Program-made: the position numbers and the translations under genes
Notes under the pieces: model-generated
The model's database searches: none
Told to the model about the DNA's origin: nothing
What the model saw: the letters and a program-made list of their open reading frames with translations, nothing else
Shown here: one piece after another, positions 8,899-17,650 of the stretch
Position numbering within the stretch: position 1 is the first letter of the stretch
Layout of the letters: the number at the start of each line of letters is the position of its first letter
Assembly (NCBI GenBank): GCA_903939515.1
Contig: CAJAHH010000096.1
Span: forward strand, 1 to 56,352
Origin: an uncultured Verrucomicrobiota bacterium
GTDB lineage: Bacteria > Verrucomicrobiota > Verrucomicrobiia > Limisphaerales > UBA9464
Length of the DNA: 56,352 nt
Direction: 5' to 3'

Positions 8899-9243
8899 TT
8901 AAGAGGCCGATGTGCCGGGGACCACCTCACCGATGGCTGCCTTGGTGATCTCGATCTTGGATTCACCGGAGCGAATGGTGACCGAGGTATCTTTAATGCC
9001 CACCACGATGCCGACGATGCCGGAAGACGTGGTCACTTTATCGCCTGCCTTCAGCTCGTTGAGCATCTTTGACTGCTCCTTGGCCCGCTTTTGCTGGGGG
9101 CGAATAAGCATGACATAAAAAATGATCCCGAAGAACACCATCATGCCAACCTGCATGAACATGGCTTTCTTCTGATCTTCCGGTGAGGCGCCCGCAGGTG
9201 GACCGCCCAGGGCCAGCATGGCGACGTATGAATTGGACAACAT
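8899..9243 (-). CDS. yajC: preprotein translocase subunit YajC
   Basis: YajC is a small inner-membrane partner of SecDF. The product (114 residues from ATG 9243, MLSNSYVAML) has one membrane segment (VGMMVFFGIIFYVMLI) followed by RPQQKRAKEQ and the family motif LKAGDKVTTSSGIVGIVV. A TTG at 9252 would extend it by three residues and is less likely. It is the first gene of a two-gene operon with secDF. The segment 9244-9414 upstream, divergent from the next gene, should hold the promoter. Confidence 0.94.
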   Translation of the reverse strand: MLSNSYVAMLALGGPPAGASPEDQKKAMFMQVGMMVFFGIIFYVMLIRPQQKRAKEQSKMLNELKAGDKVTTSSGIVGIVVGIKDTSVTIRSGESKIEITKAAIGEVVPGTSAS

Positions 9244-9414
9244 GTGTTGCAAAGTGAAGGCGAGACACTACGGAGGGCTTGAATCTTGGCAAGCGCCCGT
9301 TCCATGACTCTTTGCAGGGATTTTTAAACGATGCCTAGGGAAGAGGCCTTTTTTCTTGCAGGCCTCACTGATCCCGTGCTCGGCATTCCCTCAAAAAACT
9401 GCTGAACTCACCCA

Positions 9415-9945
9415 GTGAAACTGTCCGAATTGCACCTGGGCCAGCGCGTCATCCACCCTCAACTCGGTGAGGGAGTGGTCAAAGCCATCAATGAATTTGC
9501 CGCTGAGGTTCTCTTTCTGGAGGGTCGAAAACCCATCGAACCGGAAACGAGCGGACTCATCGCCGCCGAGCCCCAAGCAGCCCTTTCAGGCATGCCCATG
9601 CCGCTGGAATCCTTGATCAACCAAGTCGTCGATGTGGCCGTGAATCGGTTGGGGATCGAGCGGCCCGATGGTTCAGTTCACGAATTGGCCGCGCGCTGGA
9701 AGACCGGTAAATTGATCCTCCAACCCTCGGACCCATCCCTGCAGTCCAAGGAGGTGGAGTTGGATTTATTTTTCCACAAGCTAGTCCTGATGCGCAATCA
9801 GCTGCGGATCCTCGAACAAAAGGTCAATTCGAGCGAGGCCCTCACCGCGGCCGAAAAGTTCGACTGGCAACAATACATCACCCGCTGCTATGGCTCGATG
9901 ACGACCTTCAACCTGCTCTTCAAAGACAAAGAATCGAACTTCTGA
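9415..9945 (+). CDS. hypothetical protein with a CarD/Tudor-like N-terminus
   Basis: This is a 176-residue soluble protein starting at GTG 9415; no ATG fits better. Residues 5-45 ([19 protein letters not shown]... [13 protein letters not shown]) look like the small beta-barrel found in CarD proteins and at the C-terminus of UvrD/PcrA helicases (V-x-H-P-x-x-G-x-G-x-V, then a strand and a G-x-K turn). The remainder is alpha-helical, ending [11 protein letters not shown] do not recognise a family for the whole protein. The barrel suggests contact with RNA polymerase or nucleic acid, but that is inference. A small hairpin follows the gene. Confidence 0.7.
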   Translation: MKLSELHLGQRVIHPQLGEGVVKAINEFAAEVLFLEGRKPIEPETSGLIAAEPQAALSGMPMPLESLINQVVDVAVNRLGIERPDGSVHELAARWKTGKLILQPSDPSLQSKEVELDLFFHKLVLMRNQLRILEQKVNSSEALTAAEKFDWQQYITRCYGSMTTFNLLFKDKESNF

Positions 9946-9958
9946 GAACCAACACACA

Positions 9959-9975
9959 GAACAGCATTGCTGTTC
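9959..9975 (+). terminator. weak hairpin after the hypothetical gene
   Basis: GAACAGC ATT GCTGTTC is a perfect 7-bp stem with a 3-base loop, 13 bases after the stop of the preceding gene. The following bases (TTGGCAGG) are not a U tract, so terminator function is uncertain. Confidence 0.35.
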
Positions 9976-10009
9976 TTGGCAGGGACTGTCGATCGGTCAT
10001 GATCGGGAC

Positions 10010-10825
10010 ATGACCCCGACTGGTGGAATCCGCCCGCGTCTCGAGCTGCACCCTTCAGTCGGGTTTACGCTCATCGAACTGCTGGTGGTCGTGGCCATCA
10101 TCGCCATCTTGGCCGGATTGCTGCTGCCGACCCTTGGTCAGGCCAAGGAGAGCGCACGTCGCATCCAGTGCACCGGCAATGTGAAGCAATTAAACCTCGC
10201 CTGGCAGTTGTACGCCCAGGACAACGGGGATCGGATGGTTCCCAACGGGACGGATGTCGCCGTTCGAACCATCCCTCTATGGGTCGCTGGCAATAGCCAT
10301 CAAGGCGGCCTGTTCGCTTTCACCAACCGGGTCATGCTGTTGGATCGTCGATATTCAGCCTTCTCCCCCATCATTTCCGACGCGGCAATTTATAAGTGCC
10401 CCAGCGACCGCGGTATTGCCGTCGGGCGGCACCAGTTCGTCCGGAGCTATGCACTGAACAGTTACCTAAACAATGTTGCTCCTTCTGGCACCCTCAGTGC
10501 CGCCCATGTCCGCTTCTCGACCCTGGCCGACCTCCAACGAGCAAATCCCTCCAGTCTCCTGACCTTCCTGGATGTTGATTGGCCGAGCCTCTGCATGCCG
10601 GAGTTTCGTTTCGAGATGGGGCGTCTCACCTACTTTCATCGACCCGGTTCTTACCATAACCGGAGCGGCGTGCTGGGAATGGCCGACGGACATGTCGAAT
10701 CGCGTCGTTGGCGCGACCCTGCGCTCCGTCCCAACAACACCAAGGACAACCGCCATGGCACCATCGCCCGCCTCCCGACCGATGTGCAATGGCTTCAAGA
10801 GCGGGCCACAATCCCCATCCGCTAG
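10010..10825 (+). CDS. prepilin-type N-terminal cleavage/methylation domain protein
   Basis: The 271-residue protein has a short basic leader then [20 protein letters not shown] (about residues 19-38), the classic type IV prepilin/type II pseudopilin signature. A prepilin peptidase would cut after the Gly and methylate the Phe. The rest is a globular domain with paired Cys residues and a C-terminal [15 protein letters not shown] segment, the H/x-ADGH pattern found in the very numerous pseudopilin-like proteins of Planctomycetes and Verrucomicrobia. Their function is mostly unknown; they are thought to be exported or to build surface filaments. ATG 10010 is the first start. No other pilus gene is nearby. 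Confidence 0.88.
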   Translation: MTPTGGIRPRLELHPSVGFTLIELLVVVAIIAILAGLLLPTLGQAKESARRIQCTGNVKQLNLAWQLYAQDNGDRMVPNGTDVAVRTIPLWVAGNSHQGGLFAFTNRVMLLDRRYSAFSPIISDAAIYKCPSDRGIAVGRHQFVRSYALNSYLNNVAPSGTLSAAHVRFSTLADLQRANPSSLLTFLDVDWPSLCMPEFRFEMGRLTYFHRPGSYHNRSGVLGMADGHVESRRWRDPALRPNNTKDNRHGTIARLPTDVQWLQERATIPIR

Positions 10826-11161
10826 AGCAGTATTTCTTATTTGTATTTATTAATTTATTAGCCTCGTGCCAGCGCTAGCGTTCGAGAGGAAGTTGACCCC
10901 GTGAAGTCAGGAGAGGAACGACTACTCTCGGAATACCTCTTCTTTGGTAACATTCTCTCTTGAGGCAACCGGCTGGGGGAAATAATCGTCGCCGTCCACG
11001 CAAGAGCCGGACGCCGGGTCGGGGACCCGGCCTACATCACCCACGCACCTCCGAGGTGGGGCGATTTCTCCGAAAGCGCCAATGTCTCGACGAGGCTTGC
11101 CATTTTCGGGTTTCCACCAAGAATCTGAAACGGCCATTTCCCTCCTCAACGCTCCGAAGCC
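10826..11161. other. 336-bp intergenic region with several inverted repeats
   Basis: No gene is supported here. An AT-rich stretch (about 10832-10861) follows the pseudopilin gene. Then CGAGAG (10883-10888) can pair with CTCTCG (10925-10930), enclosing a small TGAC/GTCA stem (10894-10897 with 10906-10909). Further on, GCCGGGTC (11013-11020) and GACCCGGC (11024-11031) form a perfect 8-bp stem with a 3-base loop. The long leader before the symporter could be regulatory. I could not match it to a known riboswitch. Confidence 0.4.
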
Positions 11162-12958
11162 ATGCACCTTGCGACGCTCGACTGGATCATCATCGCTGCC
11201 ACGTTTATCCTCTATCTTGCCATCGGGGTCTTCGTCGGCAGATCAGCGGGCAAAGACTATGAGAGCTATTTCCTGAGCGGACGAACGATGCCGTGGTGGC
11301 TCTTGGGAACATCGATGGTAGCGACCACCTTCGCTACCGACACCCCCAACTTGGTGGCAGGAATCGTGCGGCGGGACGGCGTCTTCGGGAACTGGGTCTG
11401 GTGGGCCCTGCTGCTCACCGGAACCACCACCGTGTTCCTCTTCGCCAAGCTCTGGCGACGGAGTGGTATGATGACCGACATCGAGTTCTACGAGCTCCGC
11501 TATTCGGGTCGCCAAGCGGCTTTTCTGCGGGGCTTCCGGGCCGTCTATCTAGGCATCTTCTTCAACATCCTCGTCATGGCCAATGTCTCGCTGGCAGCCA
11601 TCAAGATCGGCGGGGTGATGTTCGGCCTCGATCCGGTGATAACGATCGCCGTGGCCTCAGTGGTCACCGTGGCCTACAGCATGATCGGTGGACTCACCGG
11701 GGTGCTGCTCACCGACTTGGTACAGTTCATCATCGCGATGGTGGGTGCCATCTGGGCGGCGGTGCATGTCGTGGGGCTTCCCCAAGTGGGTGGTTTGGGC
11801 AAGCTCCTGTCGGATCCCCGCGTTCAAGCCAAGATGGACATCGTCCCCAATATGGCAACCACACCCCACAATGTGGTCATGGCGGTCTTCTTGATACCCC
11901 TCTTGGTGACCTGGTGGAGCGCGTATTACCCAGGTGCCGAACCCGGCGGCGGTGGCTACGTGGCTCAACGACTCCTGGCGGCCAAAAATGAAAAACACGC
12001 ACTGGGCGCCTGCCTATTTTTCAACGTGATGCACTACGCGCTCCGCCCCTGGCCGTGGATCTTGGTCGCACTGGCCTCACTGGTCGTCTTCCCGGATGTC
12101 GCTTCGCTTCAGGCCCGCTTCCCGCACCTCGATCCCAAAATTGTTCAGGATGATCTCGCTTATCCGGCCATGCTCACCTTCCTGCCCCAGGGCCTCATGG
12201 GCATCATGGTCGCTTCGCTGGCCGCCGCGTACATGAGCACCATGTCCACCCAGGTAAACTACGGGTCATCGATTGTGGTCAGCGACCTCTACCTGCGGTT
12301 CATCAACCCCAAGGCCACCGACTCGCAGCAAGTCTGGCTGGGACGGATCGTGACGATGGTGCTGATGTTCGCCTCCTGCTGGTTCGCTCTTCAGATGAAG
12401 GACGCCCTGTCCAACTTCAACTTGATGATGCAGGTCGGTGCGGGTACCGGATTGGTCCTCATCCTTCGGTGGTTCTGGTGGCGCATTAATGCCGCGGCGG
12501 AGATCGCAGCCATGACGCTCTCCTTTGGCATGGCGCTCTTCTGGCACTTTTCGACCATCGGTCACGATATCCCCGCTTGGGAGCAGATGGTGATCGGCGT
12601 GGCCGTGACCACTGTCGGTTCGCTGCTGGTCGCACTGCTGACGGGCCCGACCGAGACAGAAAAACTCCGCGAATTCTATACTCGGGTGCAGCCCGGCGGA
12701 GCGGGATGGAAACCCATCCTCGAACGTGCAGAGCATGAGCGTATCCAAATCCAAGACACCGCGCTGGGCAAACGCTCGGACCTCGGCATCGGCATCGTCT
12801 GCTCGATCCTCGCTTCGGTTGGCATTTGGGCGCTGATCTTCGCGGGCGGTTGGGCGATCTATGGCCGCTGGGGACAGGCGGGCGGGGCTTTGACGGTGAC
12901 ACTGGTCTGCGCGGCCTTTTTACCCTCCTGCATAGGAAAACTGCGGATCCGTGAGTGA
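11162..12958 (+). CDS. sodium:solute symporter family protein
   Basis: The 598-residue polytopic membrane protein belongs to the SSS family (sodium-coupled uptake of sugars, amino acids or other organic solutes). It starts with DWIIIAATFILYLAIGVFVG and the typical SAGKDYESYFLSGRTMPWWLLGTSMVAT, and has about 13 hydrophobic segments, including AYSMIGGLTGVLLTDLVQF and GLMGIMVASLAAAYMSTMST. The last segments carry the family's C-terminal extension. The substrate cannot be told from sequence. The nearby glycan-degrading genes suggest a sugar or sugar acid, but that is weak. ATG 11162 is the start, preceded by a long structured leader. Confidence 0.9.
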   Translation: MHLATLDWIIIAATFILYLAIGVFVGRSAGKDYESYFLSGRTMPWWLLGTSMVATTFATDTPNLVAGIVRRDGVFGNWVWWALLLTGTTTVFLFAKLWRRSGMMTDIEFYELRYSGRQAAFLRGFRAVYLGIFFNILVMANVSLAAIKIGGVMFGLDPVITIAVASVVTVAYSMIGGLTGVLLTDLVQFIIAMVGAIWAAVHVVGLPQVGGLGKLLSDPRVQAKMDIVPNMATTPHNVVMAVFLIPLLVTWWSAYYPGAEPGGGGYVAQRLLAAKNEKHALGACLFFNVMHYALRPWPWILVALASLVVFPDVASLQARFPHLDPKIVQDDLAYPAMLTFLPQGLMGIMVASLAAAYMSTMSTQVNYGSSIVVSDLYLRFINPKATDSQQVWLGRIVTMVLMFASCWFALQMKDALSNFNLMMQVGAGTGLVLILRWFWWRINAAAEIAAMTLSFGMALFWHFSTIGHDIPAWEQMVIGVAVTTVGSLLVALLTGPTETEKLREFYTRVQPGGAGWKPILERAEHERIQIQDTALGKRSDLGIGIVCSILASVGIWALIFAGGWAIYGRWGQAGGALTVTLVCAAFLPSCIGKLRIRE

Positions 12959-13117
12959 ATACAGCCCCGCGAGCCTAACGGCCTCCCAAGACCCGCTCAG
13001 TAAAACGGCAAACAACGTAGGGTTGGGAGCATCTAAAGTTGCTCCGCCGCCGCCGCGTCTACCATTATGGGCCCGCCGTGATGACTGAATCGGTCCAGTT
13101 CATGGCAACCCAAACCC

Positions 13118-16100
13118 ATGGCTGGACTCTCGATGTCGCCCTTGCCGGGCTCCCGTATCGTCCGACACGCCGGCGATTTACTCACATTCATTCTCACCGC
13201 GCCCGACGGTCACATTGGCGACGGGTGGCAGGCCCGGCTGCGAACCAATCTCGGGCGGGCCGATCGGGTCCGTGAGGAAATCCTCCAATCCCACTTTGAA
13301 AAATTGCCCTTGGCCGGTGCGGCCTGGCGGGACTTGCCGCTGCAACTCACTCCTGAGGGCCAGTGGTCTGTCACCTTGCCACTGACCGAGGTTGGTTATT
13401 TTAAGGCTAAAGCCTACGCGATCGATCCGAACGGTTTCCAACACTGGACGGAAGGTCCGGACGTAGGGATTAGCATCCACCCAGCTTGGACACGCACCGC
13501 CAACACGGTGTATTGCGCGTTCCCTCGCATGTTTGGGGAGTGGTCGAAGCACCGACTCTCCACCGCCGAAGACCACCACACCCCGATCCTGAAAGCGCTG
13601 GATCAGGAAGGCTTCACCGTGATCCCTCCCAGCGGGACGCTACGGTCGCTCATCACAGAACTGCCGCACATCATCGACCGGCTCGGATGCCGGATCGTGC
13701 ACCTGCTGCCGGTGAGCCCGACACCCACCACGTTCGCTCGGTTCGGGCGCTACGGGTCGCCCTATGCACTGCAGCACCTGACTCAAATTGATCCAGCACT
13801 GGTCGAGTTTGATCGACGCACCACCGGGGTGGACCAGTTTCGGGAACTGGCAATCGAGATACATTCGCGGGGAGCACGACTCATGCTCGACTTGGTCATT
13901 AACCACACGGGTTGGGGCAGCGCCGAATGGGAGGAGCATCCGGAGTGGTTCGTCCGCAAGCACGATGGCGAGTTCGAAAGTCCGGGAGCCTGGAATGTCG
14001 TCTGGGAAGACCTCGTTGAGATGGATCAACGTCACGTCACTCTGTGGGATTATTTGGCCGATGCCTTCCTTATTTGGTGCCGTCGAGGGGTCGACGGTTT
14101 CCGCTGCGACGCCGGCTACAAAATTCCTCCCCATGTGTGGCAGTTCATTACCGCCAAGGTGCGTCGTGAATTTCCCAATACTGTGTTCCTGCTAGAGGGA
14201 CTGGGCGGACCCTGGGAGGCCACAGAGGCATGCCTCGCTGAGGGCGGGATGCAATGGGCTTATAGCGAACTCTTCCAGAACCACGGATCGTTAGGGATCA
14301 GCGCGTATTTGGACCACCACTTCCAAGCCAGTGCCCGTTCTGGAACCCTAGTCCACTACAGCGAAACCCACGACAATTCTCGACTGGCAGCCAATGGCGG
14401 TGTCCCGGGCCAACCCGCCACCCCAGAAGGACGTCGTTGGTCGCTCTTCCGCAACAGCCTCGCAGCCCTGACGTCCATCCAAGGCGGCTTCGGGTTCACC
14501 GCCGGGGTCGAATGGTGTGCCACCGAGCAAATCAACGTGCACAGCAGCCGGGGCTTGGCCTGGGGATCACACAATTCGTTGGTCCCCGAACTGTCTGCGT
14601 TAAATCGACTCATCAGCAACCACCCGTGCTTCTTCGACGGCGCCTCGTTGCAGCGAATCAGCGAACCTCCATCTAAGGTGTATGCCCTGCGGCGCGATTC
14701 GGCCGAGGGGCTCGATCGCGTCCTCGTGCTAGCCAACACAGAATTCGAGGAGGAACGATCCATCGAACTCGACGGAGCGCTCTGGGAGGAGTTAGGGCAA
14801 CCGACCTTCGATTTAGTAAGCCATCTGCCAGCCCCGCGGTGGCAGGAGTTGGCTCCGTCACCCGGGCATCCAAGTCGCCGAATTCAGATGACCCTCGCGC
14901 CCGGAGCCACCCATTGCTTGGCCTCTTCGATCACTCCGCTGGGCCTTTCTGGGGATGTCTACCGCGACACCCGTCGGCGTGCTGACTGGGCCGCCGTGTG
15001 CCGAGGCCGCGTCAGCCGTGGAATCCTCGGCTGTTCATCCAATTGGAAACAGGAGGCCGCCTGGGTCTCGCGCGATCCCTCGGGATTCCTGACCGCTGCG
15101 GCGCACGATGAATCCTGTCTGGTGGACACTTCGGAGACCTACCGCCCGGTCATCGTCTGGCAGGTTCAAGATCGCAAACGCATCACACTCGTTCCCCCGG
15201 GGCATTGGTTGCTCATCCGCGACACCCACCCGTTCCGAGTTCGAGTTTGTCCCCAACCGCAAGGCCTCGAATACAACGAGGAATCTATCCCGATTGAAGA
15301 AGGGCACATCGCTGCGATTCCTCCCCAAAAACACCGTGGAAACGTCCTCCTTGAGCTGGAGCGGTACGCCCCCTCCGATCCTCGAGTCCGCGCCACCCTA
15401 CGGTATCTGGATACTGTTCCATCCGATTTACCATCGGTACCCCCAGACCCCCAGAACACCACCGTTTTGCTCACCAACGGCCGGGGCGGCATGGCCCGGC
15501 TCTGCCTTGATTTGGGTCGAATCCATTCCAAATACGACTGCCTCCTCGGTGCCAATCTCCACCCGGAGGTGCCTGTCGATCGGCATGTCTTGGCCAAGCG
15601 CATCCGCGTCTGGGTCAATGCCGATGGATTCATCTCGCCCCTAGACGCCTCGAATTTGGTGTCTGTCGAGACCGCGGCCCCCACGCATTGGCGCTTCATC
15701 GCCAATGCCGGCGACGGACGCAGTGTCGAAATCCGAGTCGTGGCCGACATGCTGGAAGGGAAAAACATCACGGTCTTCCAGTTCAACCGACCGGCCATGG
15801 CGAGCCACGACTCGCGCTTCGGAAAACCCCTACCTCCCTCGTTCGATGTCCGCCTGGTGGTACGGGTAGATTTGGAAGACCGAAATTTCCACTGTGAAAC
15901 TCGCCTCAATCCCGACAGCGAATCCCACTTTATTCGGGCCACACGGATCGTGTCTCCGACCCCGGGTAAGGCCAAGCCGGCCGGCACCGCTGAAGGATTT
16001 TTCTTCGAACCAGATCCTTGCCGAAGTCTGCGAGTCACCGTCAGCCCAGGGCATTTTCATCCCGCGGTGGAATGGTGCCGGGACATTCCGCATCCGGTGG

Positions 16101-17527
16101 AATCCAGCCGGGGCATGAATGGTTCTGGCGATGCCTACAGCCCAGGATGGTTTGAGATCCCCCTGAATTCTGGCGATTGCTCCACCCTCACCGTTTCAGC
16201 CGAAGCGGCTGAGATTTCCGACGAGGAGGTGTCGGGGTTCATCCAACGACGTCAGGAACTTTCGAATGGCACGACTACCGATCCCTGGGAACTCCTGCTG
16301 CGACGGGCCATCGACAGTTTCGTCGTCCGACGCGCCGATTCAGTCACCGTTATCGCGGGTTATCCATGGTTTCTCGATTGGGGCCGAGATTCGCTCATTG
16401 CCGCCCGCGGACTTATTACGGCCGAACGCTTCACTGAAGTGCGCCAGTTGCTCGTCACCTTTGGTCGCTTCGAAGAGGCCGGTACCCTTCCCAATTCTAT
16501 CCATGGAGAGAACGCCTCCAACCGGGAGACCAGCGATGCGTCGCTCTGGTACGGCATCGTTGTTGAAGAATTGGCCAAAGCCGACCCACAGGGACCGGAA
16601 TCCGTCTTCGGACTGAGCACCGGTGACCGACAAGGACGGAGGGTGCGAGACGTCTTGCGTTCTATCGCTTCAGGCTACCTCGCAGGAACCCCGCAGGGCA
16701 TCCGCGTCGACCCGGACAGTGCGCTGGTTTGGAGTCCCAGCCACTTCACCTGGATGGACACCAATCATCCCGCCGGAACGCCCCGTCAGGGGTATCCGGT
16801 CGAGATCCAAGTGCTGTGGATCCGCCTTCTCCGATTGCTTGGTCGCTTGGGTTGCCCTGCCGCCCAGTCCGCGGAGGCATGGGGAATTTTGGCAGAGCGC
16901 GCTGAGATTTCCTTCCACCGGCTTTTCTGGATTGAGGAGTTGGGTTGGTTCGCCGATTGCCTCCACGCCCACCACGATCAACCTGCCGCGCATGCGGTGC
17001 GCGACAACGCCCTGCGCAGTAACGCGCTCCTGGCCATCGCCCTCGATCTGGTCGATGGACCCAAGGCCCGGCGCACCGTGGAGGCGGCGCAGCGCTACTT
17101 AGTGGTCCCGGGAGCGCTTCGATCTCTAGCCCCGTTGCCGGTCTATCCGCCGCTGGCCGTCTGGCACCACGGACAGCTCCTAAACCACCCCGACGAACCC
17201 TACTGGGGCTCCTACGAAGGGGACGAAGACACGCGGCGCAAACCCGCCTACCACAATGGCACTGCCTGGGTCTGGACCTTCCCAAGTTTCTGCGAAGCGG
17301 TCGTGAAGGCTTATGGCAAGAGTCCCGCAGCCATAGAGGCGGCTCGCGCCTACCTCACCAGTGTGGATACCTATTTGCAGCAGGGTTGTGTGGGCCAGTT
17401 GCCTGAAATCCTCGATGGCGACGCTCCCCACCTGCCCCGCGGCTGTGATGCTCAGGCCTGGAGCGTCACCGAAGTGCTTCGGGTCTGGCGCTGGCTCAAC
17501 TGCCTGACGCCCACCACACCCGAGTAA
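13118..17527 (+). CDS. bidomain glycogen-debranching enzyme (GH13 + GH133), AGL-like
   Basis: At 1469 residues this is the largest gene in the window. The first ~560 residues are a GH13 domain: region I DLVINHTG, the nucleophile Asp in GFRCDAGY (about 331), Glu in FLLEGLGG (about 360) and Asp in SETHDNSR (about 418). The middle (about 560-1040) resembles the N-terminal domain of bacterial debranching enzymes (THWRFIANAGDGRSVEIRVV). The last ~430 residues are a GH133 amylo-1,6-glucosidase domain with AGYPWFLDWGRDSLIAARGL (about 1080) and SPSHFTWMDT. The order is that of eukaryotic AGL: glucanotransferase, then amylo-1,6-glucosidase. It should debranch glycogen inside the cell. No signal peptide is seen. 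ATG 13118 has no Shine-Dalgarno sequence. Confidence 0.88.
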   Translation: MAGLSMSPLPGSRIVRHAGDLLTFILTAPDGHIGDGWQARLRTNLGRADRVREEILQSHFEKLPLAGAAWRDLPLQLTPEGQWSVTLPLTEVGYFKAKAYAIDPNGFQHWTEGPDVGISIHPAWTRTANTVYCAFPRMFGEWSKHRLSTAEDHHTPILKALDQEGFTVIPPSGTLRSLITELPHIIDRLGCRIVHLLPVSPTPTTFARFGRYGSPYALQHLTQIDPALVEFDRRTTGVDQFRELAIEIHSRGARLMLDLVINHTGWGSAEWEEHPEWFVRKHDGEFESPGAWNVVWEDLVEMDQRHVTLWDYLADAFLIWCRRGVDGFRCDAGYKIPPHVWQFITAKVRREFPNTVFLLEGLGGPWEATEACLAEGGMQWAYSELFQNHGSLGISAYLDHHFQASARSGTLVHYSETHDNSRLAANGGVPGQPATPEGRRWSLFRNSLAALTSIQGGFGFTAGVEWCATEQINVHSSRGLAWGSHNSLVPELSALNRLISNHPCFFDGASLQRISEPPSKVYALRRDSAEGLDRVLVLANTEFEEERSIELDGALWEELGQPTFDLVSHLPAPRWQELAPSPGHPSRRIQMTLAPGATHCLASSITPLGLSGDVYRDTRRRADWAAVCRGRVSRGILGCSSNWKQEAAWVSRDPSGFLTAAAHDESCLVDTSETYRPVIVWQVQDRKRITLVPPGHWLLIRDTHPFRVRVCPQPQGLEYNEESIPIEEGHIAAIPPQKHRGNVLLELERYAPSDPRVRATLRYLDTVPSDLPSVPPDPQNTTVLLTNGRGGMARLCLDLGRIHSKYDCLLGANLHPEVPVDRHVLAKRIRVWVNADGFISPLDASNLVSVETAAPTHWRFIANAGDGRSVEIRVVADMLEGKNITVFQFNRPAMASHDSRFGKPLPPSFDVRLVVRVDLEDRNFHCETRLNPDSESHFIRATRIVSPTPGKAKPAGTAEGFFFEPDPCRSLRVTVSPGHFHPAVEWCRDIPHPVESSRGMNGSGDAYSPGWFEIPLNSGDCSTLTVSAEAAEISDEEVSGFIQRRQELSNGTTTDPWELLLRRAIDSFVVRRADSVTVIAGYPWFLDWGRDSLIAARGLITAERFTEVRQLLVTFGRFEEAGTLPNSIHGENASNRETSDASLWYGIVVEELAKADPQGPESVFGLSTGDRQGRRVRDVLRSIASGYLAGTPQGIRVDPDSALVWSPSHFTWMDTNHPAGTPRQGYPVEIQVLWIRLLRLLGRLGCPAAQSAEAWGILAERAEISFHRLFWIEELGWFADCLHAHHDQPAAHAVRDNALRSNALLAIALDLVDGPKARRTVEAAQRYLVVPGALRSLAPLPVYPPLAVWHHGQLLNHPDEPYWGSYEGDEDTRRKPAYHNGTAWVWTFPSFCEAVVKAYGKSPAAIEAARAYLTSVDTYLQQGCVGQLPEILDGDAPHLPRGCDAQAWSVTEVLRVWRWLNCLTPTTPE

Positions 17528-17650
17528 TCTGGAGCCCAACGTGCGGGTTCGGGGCGAGAACTCCCCGGATCCTGAAAACCCTGCAGAGCGAAATATCCGG
17601 GCTAAATCCTTCCCGAGGCCCTTGACCGTCTCCTAGGCTTTACCCCGCAC

